Assembly: GCF_900044055.2 (NCBI RefSeq)
Contig: NZ_FCOX02000069.1
Coordinates: 1 to 33,729 of the forward strand
Source: Caballeronia calidae
Lineage (GTDB): Bacteria; Pseudomonadota; Gammaproteobacteria; Burkholderiales; Burkholderiaceae
Reading direction: 5' to 3'
DNA: 33,729 bases
Below, piece after piece: positions 8,067-15,571 of this stretch. The translations under genes were made by a program, and so were the position numbers. A model generated the notes under the pieces. That model searched no databases. It had not been told where the DNA came from and was given only the letters and a program-made list of their open reading frames with translations. How positions within the stretch are numbered: the first letter of the stretch is position 1; each line of letters starts with the position of its first letter.

Positions 8067-10247
8067 ATGCTTCAGGGTGGGTATCCGGGCGTCTATATCC
8101 AGGAAATTCCCTCAGGCGTGCACACCGTCACGGCGGCGGCCACGTCCAATCTCGCGGTCATCGGCCATTTCCCGCGCGGGCCGGTAGGCGAGGCGCTCCG
8201 GGTAAATTCCTGGGCCGACGTAGAGCGGACTTACGGCGGATTAGATCGGCGCTACCTCGCGACCTACGCCCTGCAGGATTTCTTCCTGCAGGGCGGATCA
8301 GTCGCCTATGTCGTGCGCGCCGGCTTCCAGCAGGCGACTGCGACGCTCACCACCACTGAAACCGCGATGCAGGTGGTCGCCCGCAATCCGGGCGCCGCCG
8401 GCAACCGCGTGCACTACGCCGTCGCCCACAACCCCGACAACAGCTTCGACCTGTCGATCTTTGCGGCCGAGGGCGAGGAGCCGGTGGTCTTCGCCGGACT
8501 GTCGGTGACCTACGGTACGGCCAACTATGCCGATACCCGGGTCAACGGCTCGCAGGGGCTCGTCAAGCTCGCCAATATCAAGCACATGCCAGCGGAGACC
8601 GACGCGCCTGTTGCACTCACGCATGGTGCCGGTGCTGCAGGCAGCGATGTTGCGGTCGCCGCGAGCGCCGCGCTCAATTCGGTGCCGCTGCCCGCGCTGA
8701 TTCTCCAGGCGATCGAGAGCGGGGCGGATCGTCGAGTTCCCCGTCACGTCGAAGCGGTCAACAACGGCAACGGCACCTTCAACATCAACATCGGCGACTT
8801 CGCCGCGGAGAATCTCACCATCAACCCTGCGGGCGGTGGCCACTATGTAGTGACCGCACTGGCCGCCGCGGGCAGCCCGGTACGCGTTGTGACCACGCGC
8901 GGACCGCTTCGTGTCCCCGCGACGACCGCGACCGCGGTTGGCTTTAGCGGCGGTGGCGAGGAGGTCCCGGCAGCGGAGGTCACGCTGACTGCGGCCGGAG
9001 GAGGGAGCGCGCTGCAACTGGAGGCCGCCAATGCGGGCGAATGGGGCAATTCCCTGCGCGTGGGCGTTGCCAACAACCCGACGGGAGGCTTTGACCTAAT
9101 TGTCGCCGAGTTCCGTGGCAGCCAGCCGAAGTCGCCGCCGGAGACCTTCCGCGGTCTCAACACGACGCCGGCCGACCCAAACAACGCGCTCGAGGTGATC
9201 AACCACGGCTCGCAATTGCTGACCGTGATCGCGGCCGATGCGCTTCCCTCCGAATCCGCCGCCGGCGTTGCCGTCGACGACCTGACCATCGCGCAGATGA
9301 AACCGCTTTCGGGAGGCCTTGACGGCGTGCTGCCGGACGAGCCAACCTGGGCGGCCAATGCGCTGGGCGCCTTCACCGCTGCGATCCCGGTGCTCGACGG
9401 CATCGAGCCCGAGATCTTCAACCTCATGATCGTGCCCGAAGCGCCGATGATGGCGGACGAGGGTGTTGGCCTCTACGCTCTGGCAGCCGATTATTGCGCG
9501 CGACAACTCGCGTTCCTGCTGGTCGATCACCCCGACAGGGCCGACAGTGCCATCGGCATACTTGACTGGAACATTGCCGCGATGCTGGGCTCCGACCTCG
9601 GGCGCAATGCCGCGCTGTGCTTTCCGCGCGTGCGGCGTCCCGACCCGCTCAACGGTGAACGCGAGCGCGCGTTTCCCGCCAGCGGCGCGATCGCGGGTGT
9701 GATGGCCCGCACGGACGCCCGGCGCGGTGTGTGGAAAGCGCCCGCCGGCACTGAGGCGTCGATCATCAAAGGCACGCCGAGCGTGATGCTGACCGACCTT
9801 CAGCAGGGGCGGCTTAACCAGCGCGGGCTTAACTCGCTGCGGGCCTTTCCCAACATCGGCACCGTGCACTGGGGCGCCCGCACGCTGGCCGGGTCGGACG
9901 CGCTGGCGTCGGAGTGGAAATACGTGCCGGTGCGTCGCACTGCGCTGTTCATCGAACGCTCGCTCAAGACCGCGCTCGCCTGGGCTGTGTTCGAGCCGAA
10001 CGACGAGCCGCTCTGGGCCAACATCCGGCTCAACGTGAACGCGTTCATGCAGGACCTGTTTTCCGCGGGTGCCTTCGCCGGAGTCACCGCGAAAGAGGCC
10101 TACCACGTCAAGTGCGACAAAGAGACGACCTCGCAGCAGGACGTGAATTCAGGGATCGTCAACATTGAGGTGGGGTTCCAGCCGCTCAAGCCCGCCGAAT
10201 TCGTCGTCCTCAAACTCACTCAGCTCGCCGGGCGCTTTGCAGCCTAA
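8067..10247 (+). CDS. Contractile tail sheath protein (eCIS sheath)
   Basis: 726 residues forming the contractile outer cylinder of the injection system. The N-terminus (MLQGGYPGVYIQEIPSG, then SNLAVIGHFPRGPVGEA and YALQDFFLQGGSVAYVVR) is the typical start of phage and eCIS sheath proteins. The C-terminal ~270 residues hold the other conserved parts: SGAIAGVMARTDARRGVWKAPAGTE-like loop, FPNIGTVHWGARTLAG, YVPVRRTALFIERSLK and FSAGAFAG. The middle (about 95-430) is an inserted, probably surface-exposed region. It contains two copies of one module: about 99-170 (ARNPGAAGNRVHYAVAHNP) and about 316-392 (AANAGEWGNSLRVGVANNP). At 726 residues it is long compared with Afp2-4 or Pvc2-4. It is the only sheath gene here, whereas Afp/PVC clusters have three. 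It opens the operon with a strong ribosome binding site. Confidence 0.93.
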   Translation: MLQGGYPGVYIQEIPSGVHTVTAAATSNLAVIGHFPRGPVGEALRVNSWADVERTYGGLDRRYLATYALQDFFLQGGSVAYVVRAGFQQATATLTTTETAMQVVARNPGAAGNRVHYAVAHNPDNSFDLSIFAAEGEEPVVFAGLSVTYGTANYADTRVNGSQGLVKLANIKHMPAETDAPVALTHGAGAAGSDVAVAASAALNSVPLPALILQAIESGADRRVPRHVEAVNNGNGTFNINIGDFAAENLTINPAGGGHYVVTALAAAGSPVRVVTTRGPLRVPATTATAVGFSGGGEEVPAAEVTLTAAGGGSALQLEAANAGEWGNSLRVGVANNPTGGFDLIVAEFRGSQPKSPPETFRGLNTTPADPNNALEVINHGSQLLTVIAADALPSESAAGVAVDDLTIAQMKPLSGGLDGVLPDEPTWAANALGAFTAAIPVLDGIEPEIFNLMIVPEAPMMADEGVGLYALAADYCARQLAFLLVDHPDRADSAIGILDWNIAAMLGSDLGRNAALCFPRVRRPDPLNGERERAFPASGAIAGVMARTDARRGVWKAPAGTEASIIKGTPSVMLTDLQQGRLNQRGLNSLRAFPNIGTVHWGARTLAGSDALASEWKYVPVRRTALFIERSLKTALAWAVFEPNDEPLWANIRLNVNAFMQDLFSAGAFAGVTAKEAYHVKCDKETTSQQDVNSGIVNIEVGFQPLKPAEFVVLKLTQLAGRFAA

Positions 10248-10261
10248 CGGGGGACATCGCC

Positions 10262-10777
10262 ATGTACACATTCAAGCCCAGCGGACACCGCTTCGATCCG
10301 TACAAGACCTTCCGTTTCCGCGTGAAGTTGGATGGTCGCGATGTCGCGGGAATTTCCAAGGTGAGCGCACTCAAGCGCACGACCGAGGTCATCGAATATC
10401 GCGACGGCGGTGATCCGCTGGGTCTGAGGAAAAATCCGGGCATCACCAAGTTCGAGCCTTTGACGCTCGAACGTGGGCTGACGCTCGACCGCGAATTCGA
10501 GGTCTGGGCCTCGCAAGTGTGGAAGCTTGGCAACCCGGCCGGCACCCAGATCGCACTCGCGAACTTCCGCAAGGACATTAAGCTCGAATTGCACAACGAG
10601 GCAGGCCAGGTCGTCCTCGCCTTCGACGTGTTCCGCTGCTGGGTTTCGGAATATTCGGCGCTGCCCGAACTCGATGCCAGTGCAAACGCAGTCGCCATCG
10701 AATCGATGGTGCTCCAGCACGAAGGCTGCAGGCGCGACGACGCGGTTCCAGAACCCGTCGAACCGAAGTCGGTATGA
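10262..10777 (+). CDS. Inner tube protein (gp19/Hcp-like)
   Basis: 171 residues, starting 14 bases after the sheath stop with a GGGGGA purine stretch upstream. It belongs to the conserved phage-tail tube family seen in Afp1/Pvc1 and T4 gp19. Visible landmarks are FDPYKTFRFRVKLDGRDVAGISKVSALKRTTEVIEYRDGG near the N-terminus, GLRKNPGITKFEPLTLERG in the middle and DIKLELHNEAGQVVLAFDVFRCWVSEYSALPELDA towards the end. Stacked hexameric rings of this protein would form the rigid tube driven out by sheath contraction. It is the only simple tube gene in the cluster; Afp and PVC have two paralogues (1 and 5). Confidence 0.92.
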   Translation: MYTFKPSGHRFDPYKTFRFRVKLDGRDVAGISKVSALKRTTEVIEYRDGGDPLGLRKNPGITKFEPLTLERGLTLDREFEVWASQVWKLGNPAGTQIALANFRKDIKLELHNEAGQVVLAFDVFRCWVSEYSALPELDASANAVAIESMVLQHEGCRRDDAVPEPVEPKSV

Positions 10778-10780
10778 ACC

Positions 10781-11425
10781 ATGGCGCCGATCACGGAGGC
10801 CCAGACCGTCGGGCTGATCGAGCGGGGGGCCACGCTCGCTCCGCTCGACCGCGCGGTCCGGTTGGTCGCGGTGCTCGCGGGAATCACTCCTGTCGAGGCG
10901 AGCAACTGGCCGCTGGATGAGCGGGACCGCGCCTTGATCGAAGGCCGCCGGGCGATGTTCGGCCCGGCGCTGCCGTTCGTCGCGCACTGCCGAGTGTGTG
11001 GCGAGGCGATGGAAGGCGCGCTCGACTGCGACGCCTTGCTGACGCTCACGGGCGATCCGGATGCGCAGGTCCGCGCGCCCAGTAGTCGCGACCTCGCGGA
11101 AGCGGCGCGCAACGACAATCCGGCGCTACTCGCTGCATTCTGCACGTCCGACCTCGCGCTGGCCCCCGAGGAGCTGGAAGCGCGGCTCGAACGCGCTTGC
11201 CCCTTGCTCGACGTGCGTCTCGAGCTCGAATGCGAAGCCTGCGGGGGCACGATCACCGAGCGCTTCGATATCGCGTGCTACTTCTGGCAGGAGCTCGAAC
11301 GCCGCGCGGGGCAGGTACTCGACGAGGTGCATGCGCTCGCGCGCGCCTATGGCTGGACCGAGGGCGAGGTGCTGGCGCTGAGCCCCGCGCGGCGCCGCGC
11401 CTACCTAGACAGGATCGCGGCATGA
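10781..11425 (+). CDS. Zinc-ribbon baseplate-assembly-like protein
   Basis: 214 residues, starting 3 bases after the tube stop. It has two CxxC pairs, C70-RV-C73 and C151-EA-C154, which could bind one zinc ion. A C-terminal motif (VHALARAYGWTEGEVLAL, then SPARRRAYLDRI) is found in small baseplate-related proteins of T4-like phages and eCIS clusters (T4_baseplate-type family). Its place directly after sheath and tube and before the DUF4255 gene is typical of eCIS operons. A role in baseplate assembly or chaperoning is inferred from family and context; the exact step is not known. It overlaps the next gene by ATGA. Confidence 0.7.
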   Translation: MAPITEAQTVGLIERGATLAPLDRAVRLVAVLAGITPVEASNWPLDERDRALIEGRRAMFGPALPFVAHCRVCGEAMEGALDCDALLTLTGDPDAQVRAPSSRDLAEAARNDNPALLAAFCTSDLALAPEELEARLERACPLLDVRLELECEACGGTITERFDIACYFWQELERRAGQVLDEVHALARAYGWTEGEVLALSPARRRAYLDRIAA

Positions 11426-12120
11426 GCACGCTGTTCGCTCAACTCGTCGATGCCGCCATCGGGCGTGTCGAGGTGCTGCGCCCACCGCCGCGCCCCCGCT
11501 TCGCGGTGGAACACGGATTCGAACCGCAGGACGGATCGCCGCAGCCTGAGGCGCAAGGGATCGGCGGAAGCGCGCGAAAGGCGCGGCAGGTTGCCCCCGA
11601 CGCCCCGGTTCGGCGCGTGTCGCCTGCGGTCCGCACGCTCGCGAAGGAACCATCGCCGCAGAGCCGGACGCGGACTAATGGTCCGACGCTGCTGCCGCCC
11701 AAAGCACCGCGCGAGGAGCGGCGAGAGGCGGTGGCCGCCTGGCGCGCGCCAACGCCCACCGCCGACGACTTTGCGCCTCGAGCCCATGCAGCTCGACGAC
11801 TGATCGTCGAAGCGACGAGCAGCGCACCGACCCGGCCAGCCGTGGACGACGACCGGACACTGCGCGACCCTTCATTCGCCGTCCGGCCTGACGAACACGA
11901 GGTCTTCCGGCGCGCACCGGCCGTGTCCGAGCCGTTGCGCCGCGATACTGTAGCGGCTCGCCTCCCGGCGGTCCTGCCACCGGAAATCCGGATTGGTCGA
12001 ATCGAAGTGAGCCCTCCCGCGACCACCGCCGTCTCGAATGCCGTACCGCGCGCGCCGCGCCCGGGGCGCGCCCCACCGCGCCAGTCACTCGACGACTACC
12101 TTCGCGCACGGAGGCGCTAG
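11422..12120 (+). CDS. Proline/arginine-rich, probably disordered eCIS protein
   Basis: 232 residues. The start ATG at 11422 overlaps the preceding stop (ATGA), which decides the start even though the frame is open further upstream. Composition is dominated by Pro, Arg, Ala and charged residues with few hydrophobics, so most of it should be disordered. Only the ends look conserved: the N-terminal MSTLFAQLVDAAIGRV and a C-terminal pair of motifs, PEIRIGRIEVSPP and SLDDYLRARRR. Similar small proteins with an I-x-I-G-x-I-E-V and S-L-x-D-Y-L tail occur at this position in eCIS operons, as far as I recall. Function is unknown. A linear binding peptide that docks onto a structural partner is one possibility. 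Confidence 0.65.
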   Translation: MSTLFAQLVDAAIGRVEVLRPPPRPRFAVEHGFEPQDGSPQPEAQGIGGSARKARQVAPDAPVRRVSPAVRTLAKEPSPQSRTRTNGPTLLPPKAPREERREAVAAWRAPTPTADDFAPRAHAARRLIVEATSSAPTRPAVDDDRTLRDPSFAVRPDEHEVFRRAPAVSEPLRRDTVAARLPAVLPPEIRIGRIEVSPPATTAVSNAVPRAPRPGRAPPRQSLDDYLRARRR

Positions 12121-12123
12121 GCG

Positions 12124-13458
12124 ATGCCCGACGGTTACGCCCTCGCCGCGCTCAATGAGGCAATGCGCTTTCGCATCGCCCAGTTCCTGCGCCGCTTCGA
12201 ATCCGCGCAGGTTGGCAGCTTCGATGTCGTCACCCGCGCGCCCGAACTGCTCTCCGGAAGCAATCCCGCGACGGTGACGATCAACGTGTTCCCCTGGCGT
12301 TTCGAGCTCAACGCCAACTGGCAGTCGAGCCGCGAACCCGCCTACGGCGCCGGCGGCGAGCGGCGCGCAAACTCCTGGCTGGCTCTCGACATCAAGTACG
12401 TCGTCTGCGGTTACGGTCCGGACCCGGACCTCGACCGCGCGCTCGGCATCGCGTTGCTGGCGCTGCACGAAACGCCCCGGCTTTCGGCAGAGATTCTGGA
12501 GGCCGTGTCGAGCGGCACGTTCGAGGACAACTCGCCGCTGCCGCAGGCGCTGCGCGACCTGATCGACCAGCCCGCACCGCTAAAGGTCACGCCGGTGTCG
12601 CTGACCATGGAGGTGCAATCGCAGCTCTGGTCGATGATGAACGCGGGGCTGCGGCCGGGAATGACCTACGAGGTCTCGACGCTGCTGATGGAATACAAGG
12701 CGCCGCGCGGAGCCGCGCTGCCAGTGGCCGAGCCGCGCCTGGGTGTCACACTGCTGCGGCGGCCTCACATCGCCCGGATGCGTTTCTCGCCCGGCCCGCC
12801 GGCACAACCGGTGTGGAGCGACCAGCCGGTCGCCAGCCCAGGCGACCTCATCGCGCTGACCGGCTCGGGTTTGCGCGGCGACATCAACGAAGTCGCGATC
12901 GGCAAGCGGATCGTCGCGCTGCCCGACGAGGACGTGCACGGCGACCGTATCGAGACGGTGTTGCCTGCGGACCTGCGGCCCGGCGTTGTGACCATCCAGG
13001 TCCGCCAGCGCTGGCCAAAGCCCGTAGGCGAGATCCCGCCTGCGTCCACCGGCACGATTCCCGCTGAGACCTCCAACCTGCTGCCCGCCGCAATCCGCCC
13101 GGTGCTCGACGGTCCGGCTGTGACGTTGGGCGACCGGCAGGTGGACGACGACGTGGTCAGCTTTACCGCGACCGTGCATTTCGCCGTCGCGCTCGGGCGC
13201 TCGCAGAAGGCCGAGTTGCTGCTCAGCGCGCGCGCCGCGGACGACAACGGCCGCTTCGCCGCCTTTGTCTTCGAGAGCCCCACACCCGGCATGCCCGCGC
13301 CCGGCGTGCCCGACACTGCGGTGTCCTCGCGTACCTTTCCGATCGTCGGCGTGCCCGAGGGCGACTACCTCATGCGCGTGCGTGTGGACGATGCCGAAAG
13401 CGCGCTCGAACGCAATGCGGACGGCTATGTTGGCCCGGTCCTGACGGTGCCGAGATGA
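12124..13458 (+). CDS. DUF4255 (Pvc16_N-like) tail cap/terminator protein
   Basis: 444 residues, starting 3 bases after the previous stop. The N-terminal ~190 residues match the DUF4255/Pvc16 type: YALAALNEAMRFRIAQFL, then PATVTINVFPWRFELNANW, RRANSWLALDIKYVVCGYG and LWSMMNAGLRPGMTYEVS. In Afp and PVC the equivalent protein (Afp16/Pvc16) caps the distal end of tube and sheath. From about 215 to 310 there is an IPT/TIG-like immunoglobulin fold (ASPGDLIALTGSGLRGD, then VLPADLRPGVVTIQVRQ), followed by another beta-rich domain to the end (YLMRVRVDDAESAL). The added Ig-like part is longer than the minimal Afp16 and could decorate the particle end. The stop overlaps the ATPase start (ATGA). Confidence 0.85.
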   Translation: MPDGYALAALNEAMRFRIAQFLRRFESAQVGSFDVVTRAPELLSGSNPATVTINVFPWRFELNANWQSSREPAYGAGGERRANSWLALDIKYVVCGYGPDPDLDRALGIALLALHETPRLSAEILEAVSSGTFEDNSPLPQALRDLIDQPAPLKVTPVSLTMEVQSQLWSMMNAGLRPGMTYEVSTLLMEYKAPRGAALPVAEPRLGVTLLRRPHIARMRFSPGPPAQPVWSDQPVASPGDLIALTGSGLRGDINEVAIGKRIVALPDEDVHGDRIETVLPADLRPGVVTIQVRQRWPKPVGEIPPASTGTIPAETSNLLPAAIRPVLDGPAVTLGDRQVDDDVVSFTATVHFAVALGRSQKAELLLSARAADDNGRFAAFVFESPTPGMPAPGVPDTAVSSRTFPIVGVPEGDYLMRVRVDDAESALERNADGYVGPVLTVPR

Positions 13459-15314
13459 CCGCGGCCGTCCATCGTCTCAAACCGCCGCTGCTCGATTTCG
13501 AGGAGGAGTTGGTGGCGCTCGACGCGCGGCTGGCCCACCTTTCCGGCAGCGCGCCCCCCGCGCGCGGCGAGCCGGTGGGCTGGCAGATCGAGGCCATTGC
13601 CCGGCGCTTCGCGCTCGATGGCTTCGAACAACGCGCACTGTTGTTCGCCGCCGCGGCCGAACTACGCGGCACGACGCGGGATCTCGTCGCGCGCTTCGGC
13701 GCGGGGCCGCCAAGTGTAGGCCTGCTGATGCGCGTCTGCGAGACGCTGGGCGGCCAGCCCGAGACCGGCTGGCACGCGCTGCGGCCCGACGGCGCGCTGC
13801 GGCGCGCGCGGCTGCTGGCGCTTGGCGAACCGCATTGGCGCGTCACCGAGCGCCCGGTCTGGGTTGAAGAACCGGTGCTTCAAGCGCTCCACGGCCAGGT
13901 CCAGCTCGACGAAGAACTGCTGGCGCTCGCGCTTGTGCTGCCGGTTGGCATCAGTTCCAGGCCTCCGCTGGCCGCGGTCGCGCGCGTGCTCCAGGCGCTG
14001 GGCGGCGCGGGCCTGCCGCCACCGCTGGAGTTGGGCTGCGACGATCCGGAATGTGGACTCAGCCTCGCGCGCGAGGCTTTTGCGCAAGCCGGTCTCGGCA
14101 CCGTCGCGCTGCCGCTCGCTGCGCTCCCGCGCGAGGCCGGGGGGCTGGCGCGGCTGCGTCAGGCGTGGCTGCGCGATGCAATGTTCCACCAGCTCGGCCT
14201 CGTGCTCGTCGGTGACGGTTCGACGTTGCCCGCGCCGCTCGAACTGGTGACCGGATGGGGTACGCCCGTGATGCTGGTTGGGGCGAGTCTGCCCGCAGCC
14301 GCAATCGGGATTCACATTCGGGCCGAAGCGAGCAGTGAGGGGCATGCCGAATTGTGGAGCGCCGCGCTGGGCGGGCAGGGTGAAGCTGACATGGCCGAAC
14401 GGCTGGCTCACACTTTCCGCCTCCCTGCAGCGACGATCCGCGCAATCGGTCATTCCAGCCGCTCGCCGCAGGAAGTCTGGGTCGCCGCCCGCGCCGCCGC
14501 TCGTCCTCGCGACGAGAGTCTGGTCGAGCGCATTGATCCGCGCGTCCGTCTGGCCGACGTGGTCGTGCCGGACCAGGTCGCAGAGGTGCTGCAGGCGCTG
14601 GTCCACGCCGGGCGCGGCCACCACCGTGTCGCGCGCGCTTGGGCGAAGGGACATTCGGGAGAGCGGGGGCTGGGCGTTGCCGCACTGTTTTGCGGTGCGA
14701 GCGGCACCGGAAAGACCATGGCCGCCGAAGCCATCGCCTGCGAGCTCGGGCTCGATCTCTACCGGGTCGAGCTCTCCGCCGTCGTGAGCAAGTACATCGG
14801 CGAGACGGAGCGGAACTTGCGACGCGTCTTCACCGAGACCGTTGGCGGCGTGCTGCTTTTCGACGAGGCCGACGCGTTGTTCGGCAAGCGCAGCGAAGTG
14901 CGCGATTCGCACGACCGCTATGCCAACTTGGAGGTCGGCTACCTGCTGCAACAGATGGAAAACTGTCGCGGCATAGCTGTGCTGACCACCAATATGCCCG
15001 ACGCGATCGATAGCGCGTTCGTGCGCCGGTTGCGTTTCATCGCCCGTTTTCCGCTGCCCAACGGGTCCGAGCGCCAGTGCATCTGGGAAGGCGCCTTCCC
15101 GCCCGGTATCGTCTGCGAGCCGCTCGATTTCGCCCGGCTCGCCAAGCTTTCGCTGACGGGCGGGGTGATACGCAACATCGCACTCGGCGCTACCTTCCGC
15201 GCTGCCGGCCTTGGCCGGGCCGTCGCCATGGCCGATGTGATTGCGGCGGCCCGGATGGAGCTGGTCAAGCTCGGCCGGCCGCTGAACGAGATCGACGGGC
15301 GGAACTGGTCATGA
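13455..15314 (+). CDS. AAA+ ATPase (Afp15/Pvc15-like)
   Basis: 619 residues. The C-terminal AAA+ domain has a clear Walker A (GASGTGKT, 414-421, with Lys420) and Walker B (VLLFDEADALFGKR, Asp470 and Glu471), followed by TTNMPDAIDSAFVRRLRFIARF, which holds the sensor-1 Asn and arginine-finger region. The first ~390 residues are a less conserved, Ala/Leu/Arg-rich domain typical of these eCIS ATPases. Afp15/Pvc15 homologues are cytoplasmic assembly factors rather than part of the finished particle, probably involved in assembly or cargo loading. All catalytic motifs look intact. ATGA overlaps join it to the genes on both sides. Confidence 0.92.
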   Translation: MTAAVHRLKPPLLDFEEELVALDARLAHLSGSAPPARGEPVGWQIEAIARRFALDGFEQRALLFAAAAELRGTTRDLVARFGAGPPSVGLLMRVCETLGGQPETGWHALRPDGALRRARLLALGEPHWRVTERPVWVEEPVLQALHGQVQLDEELLALALVLPVGISSRPPLAAVARVLQALGGAGLPPPLELGCDDPECGLSLAREAFAQAGLGTVALPLAALPREAGGLARLRQAWLRDAMFHQLGLVLVGDGSTLPAPLELVTGWGTPVMLVGASLPAAAIGIHIRAEASSEGHAELWSAALGGQGEADMAERLAHTFRLPAATIRAIGHSSRSPQEVWVAARAAARPRDESLVERIDPRVRLADVVVPDQVAEVLQALVHAGRGHHRVARAWAKGHSGERGLGVAALFCGASGTGKTMAAEAIACELGLDLYRVELSAVVSKYIGETERNLRRVFTETVGGVLLFDEADALFGKRSEVRDSHDRYANLEVGYLLQQMENCRGIAVLTTNMPDAIDSAFVRRLRFIARFPLPNGSERQCIWEGAFPPGIVCEPLDFARLAKLSLTGGVIRNIALGATFRAAGLGRAVAMADVIAAARMELVKLGRPLNEIDGRNWS

Positions 15315-15571
15315 CCGAGCCGTTCCCACCCATTTTTGTCGACCATCTGACGCTGCCGCTGGCGGACGCCGCAGCAGCCGAGCTTGCCGCCGAGGCGATG
15401 CGCGGCGAGATGGCGCGGCTGTGGGTGGCCGATCGCGCGGCCGGGCTCGAGTGGCGGTCAGCACCCGACTCGGTCTTGCTCGACGGCGCTGCGGACGAGA
15501 CGCCCGAGGCGCTCGGCCGCCGACTGGCTGGCGCGATCCGTGCACGGCTCGTGCGGGGGCCGCAGGCATGA
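15311..15571 (+). CDS. Small conserved-position eCIS protein, 86 residues
   Basis: The ATG at 15311 overlaps the ATPase stop (ATGA), and its own stop overlaps the start of the next gene at 15568, so it is translationally coupled on both sides. The sequence begins MTEPFPPIFVDHLTLPLAD, is acidic and Ala-rich, and ends ARLVRGPQA. The DHLTLPL stretch followed by an Ala-rich helix is the only recognisable pattern. No family is recognised. The tight packing and absence of stops argue that it is real. It could be a chaperone or adaptor for the very large protein that follows. Confidence 0.6.
   Translation: MTEPFPPIFVDHLTLPLADAAAAELAAEAMRGEMARLWVADRAAGLEWRSAPDSVLLDGAADETPEALGRRLAGAIRARLVRGPQA

Noticed and set aside
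13662..14951. Minus-strand open frame of 429 codons opposite the AAA+ ATPase
   Set aside because: Shadow of a gene with intact Walker A and B motifs on the plus strand.
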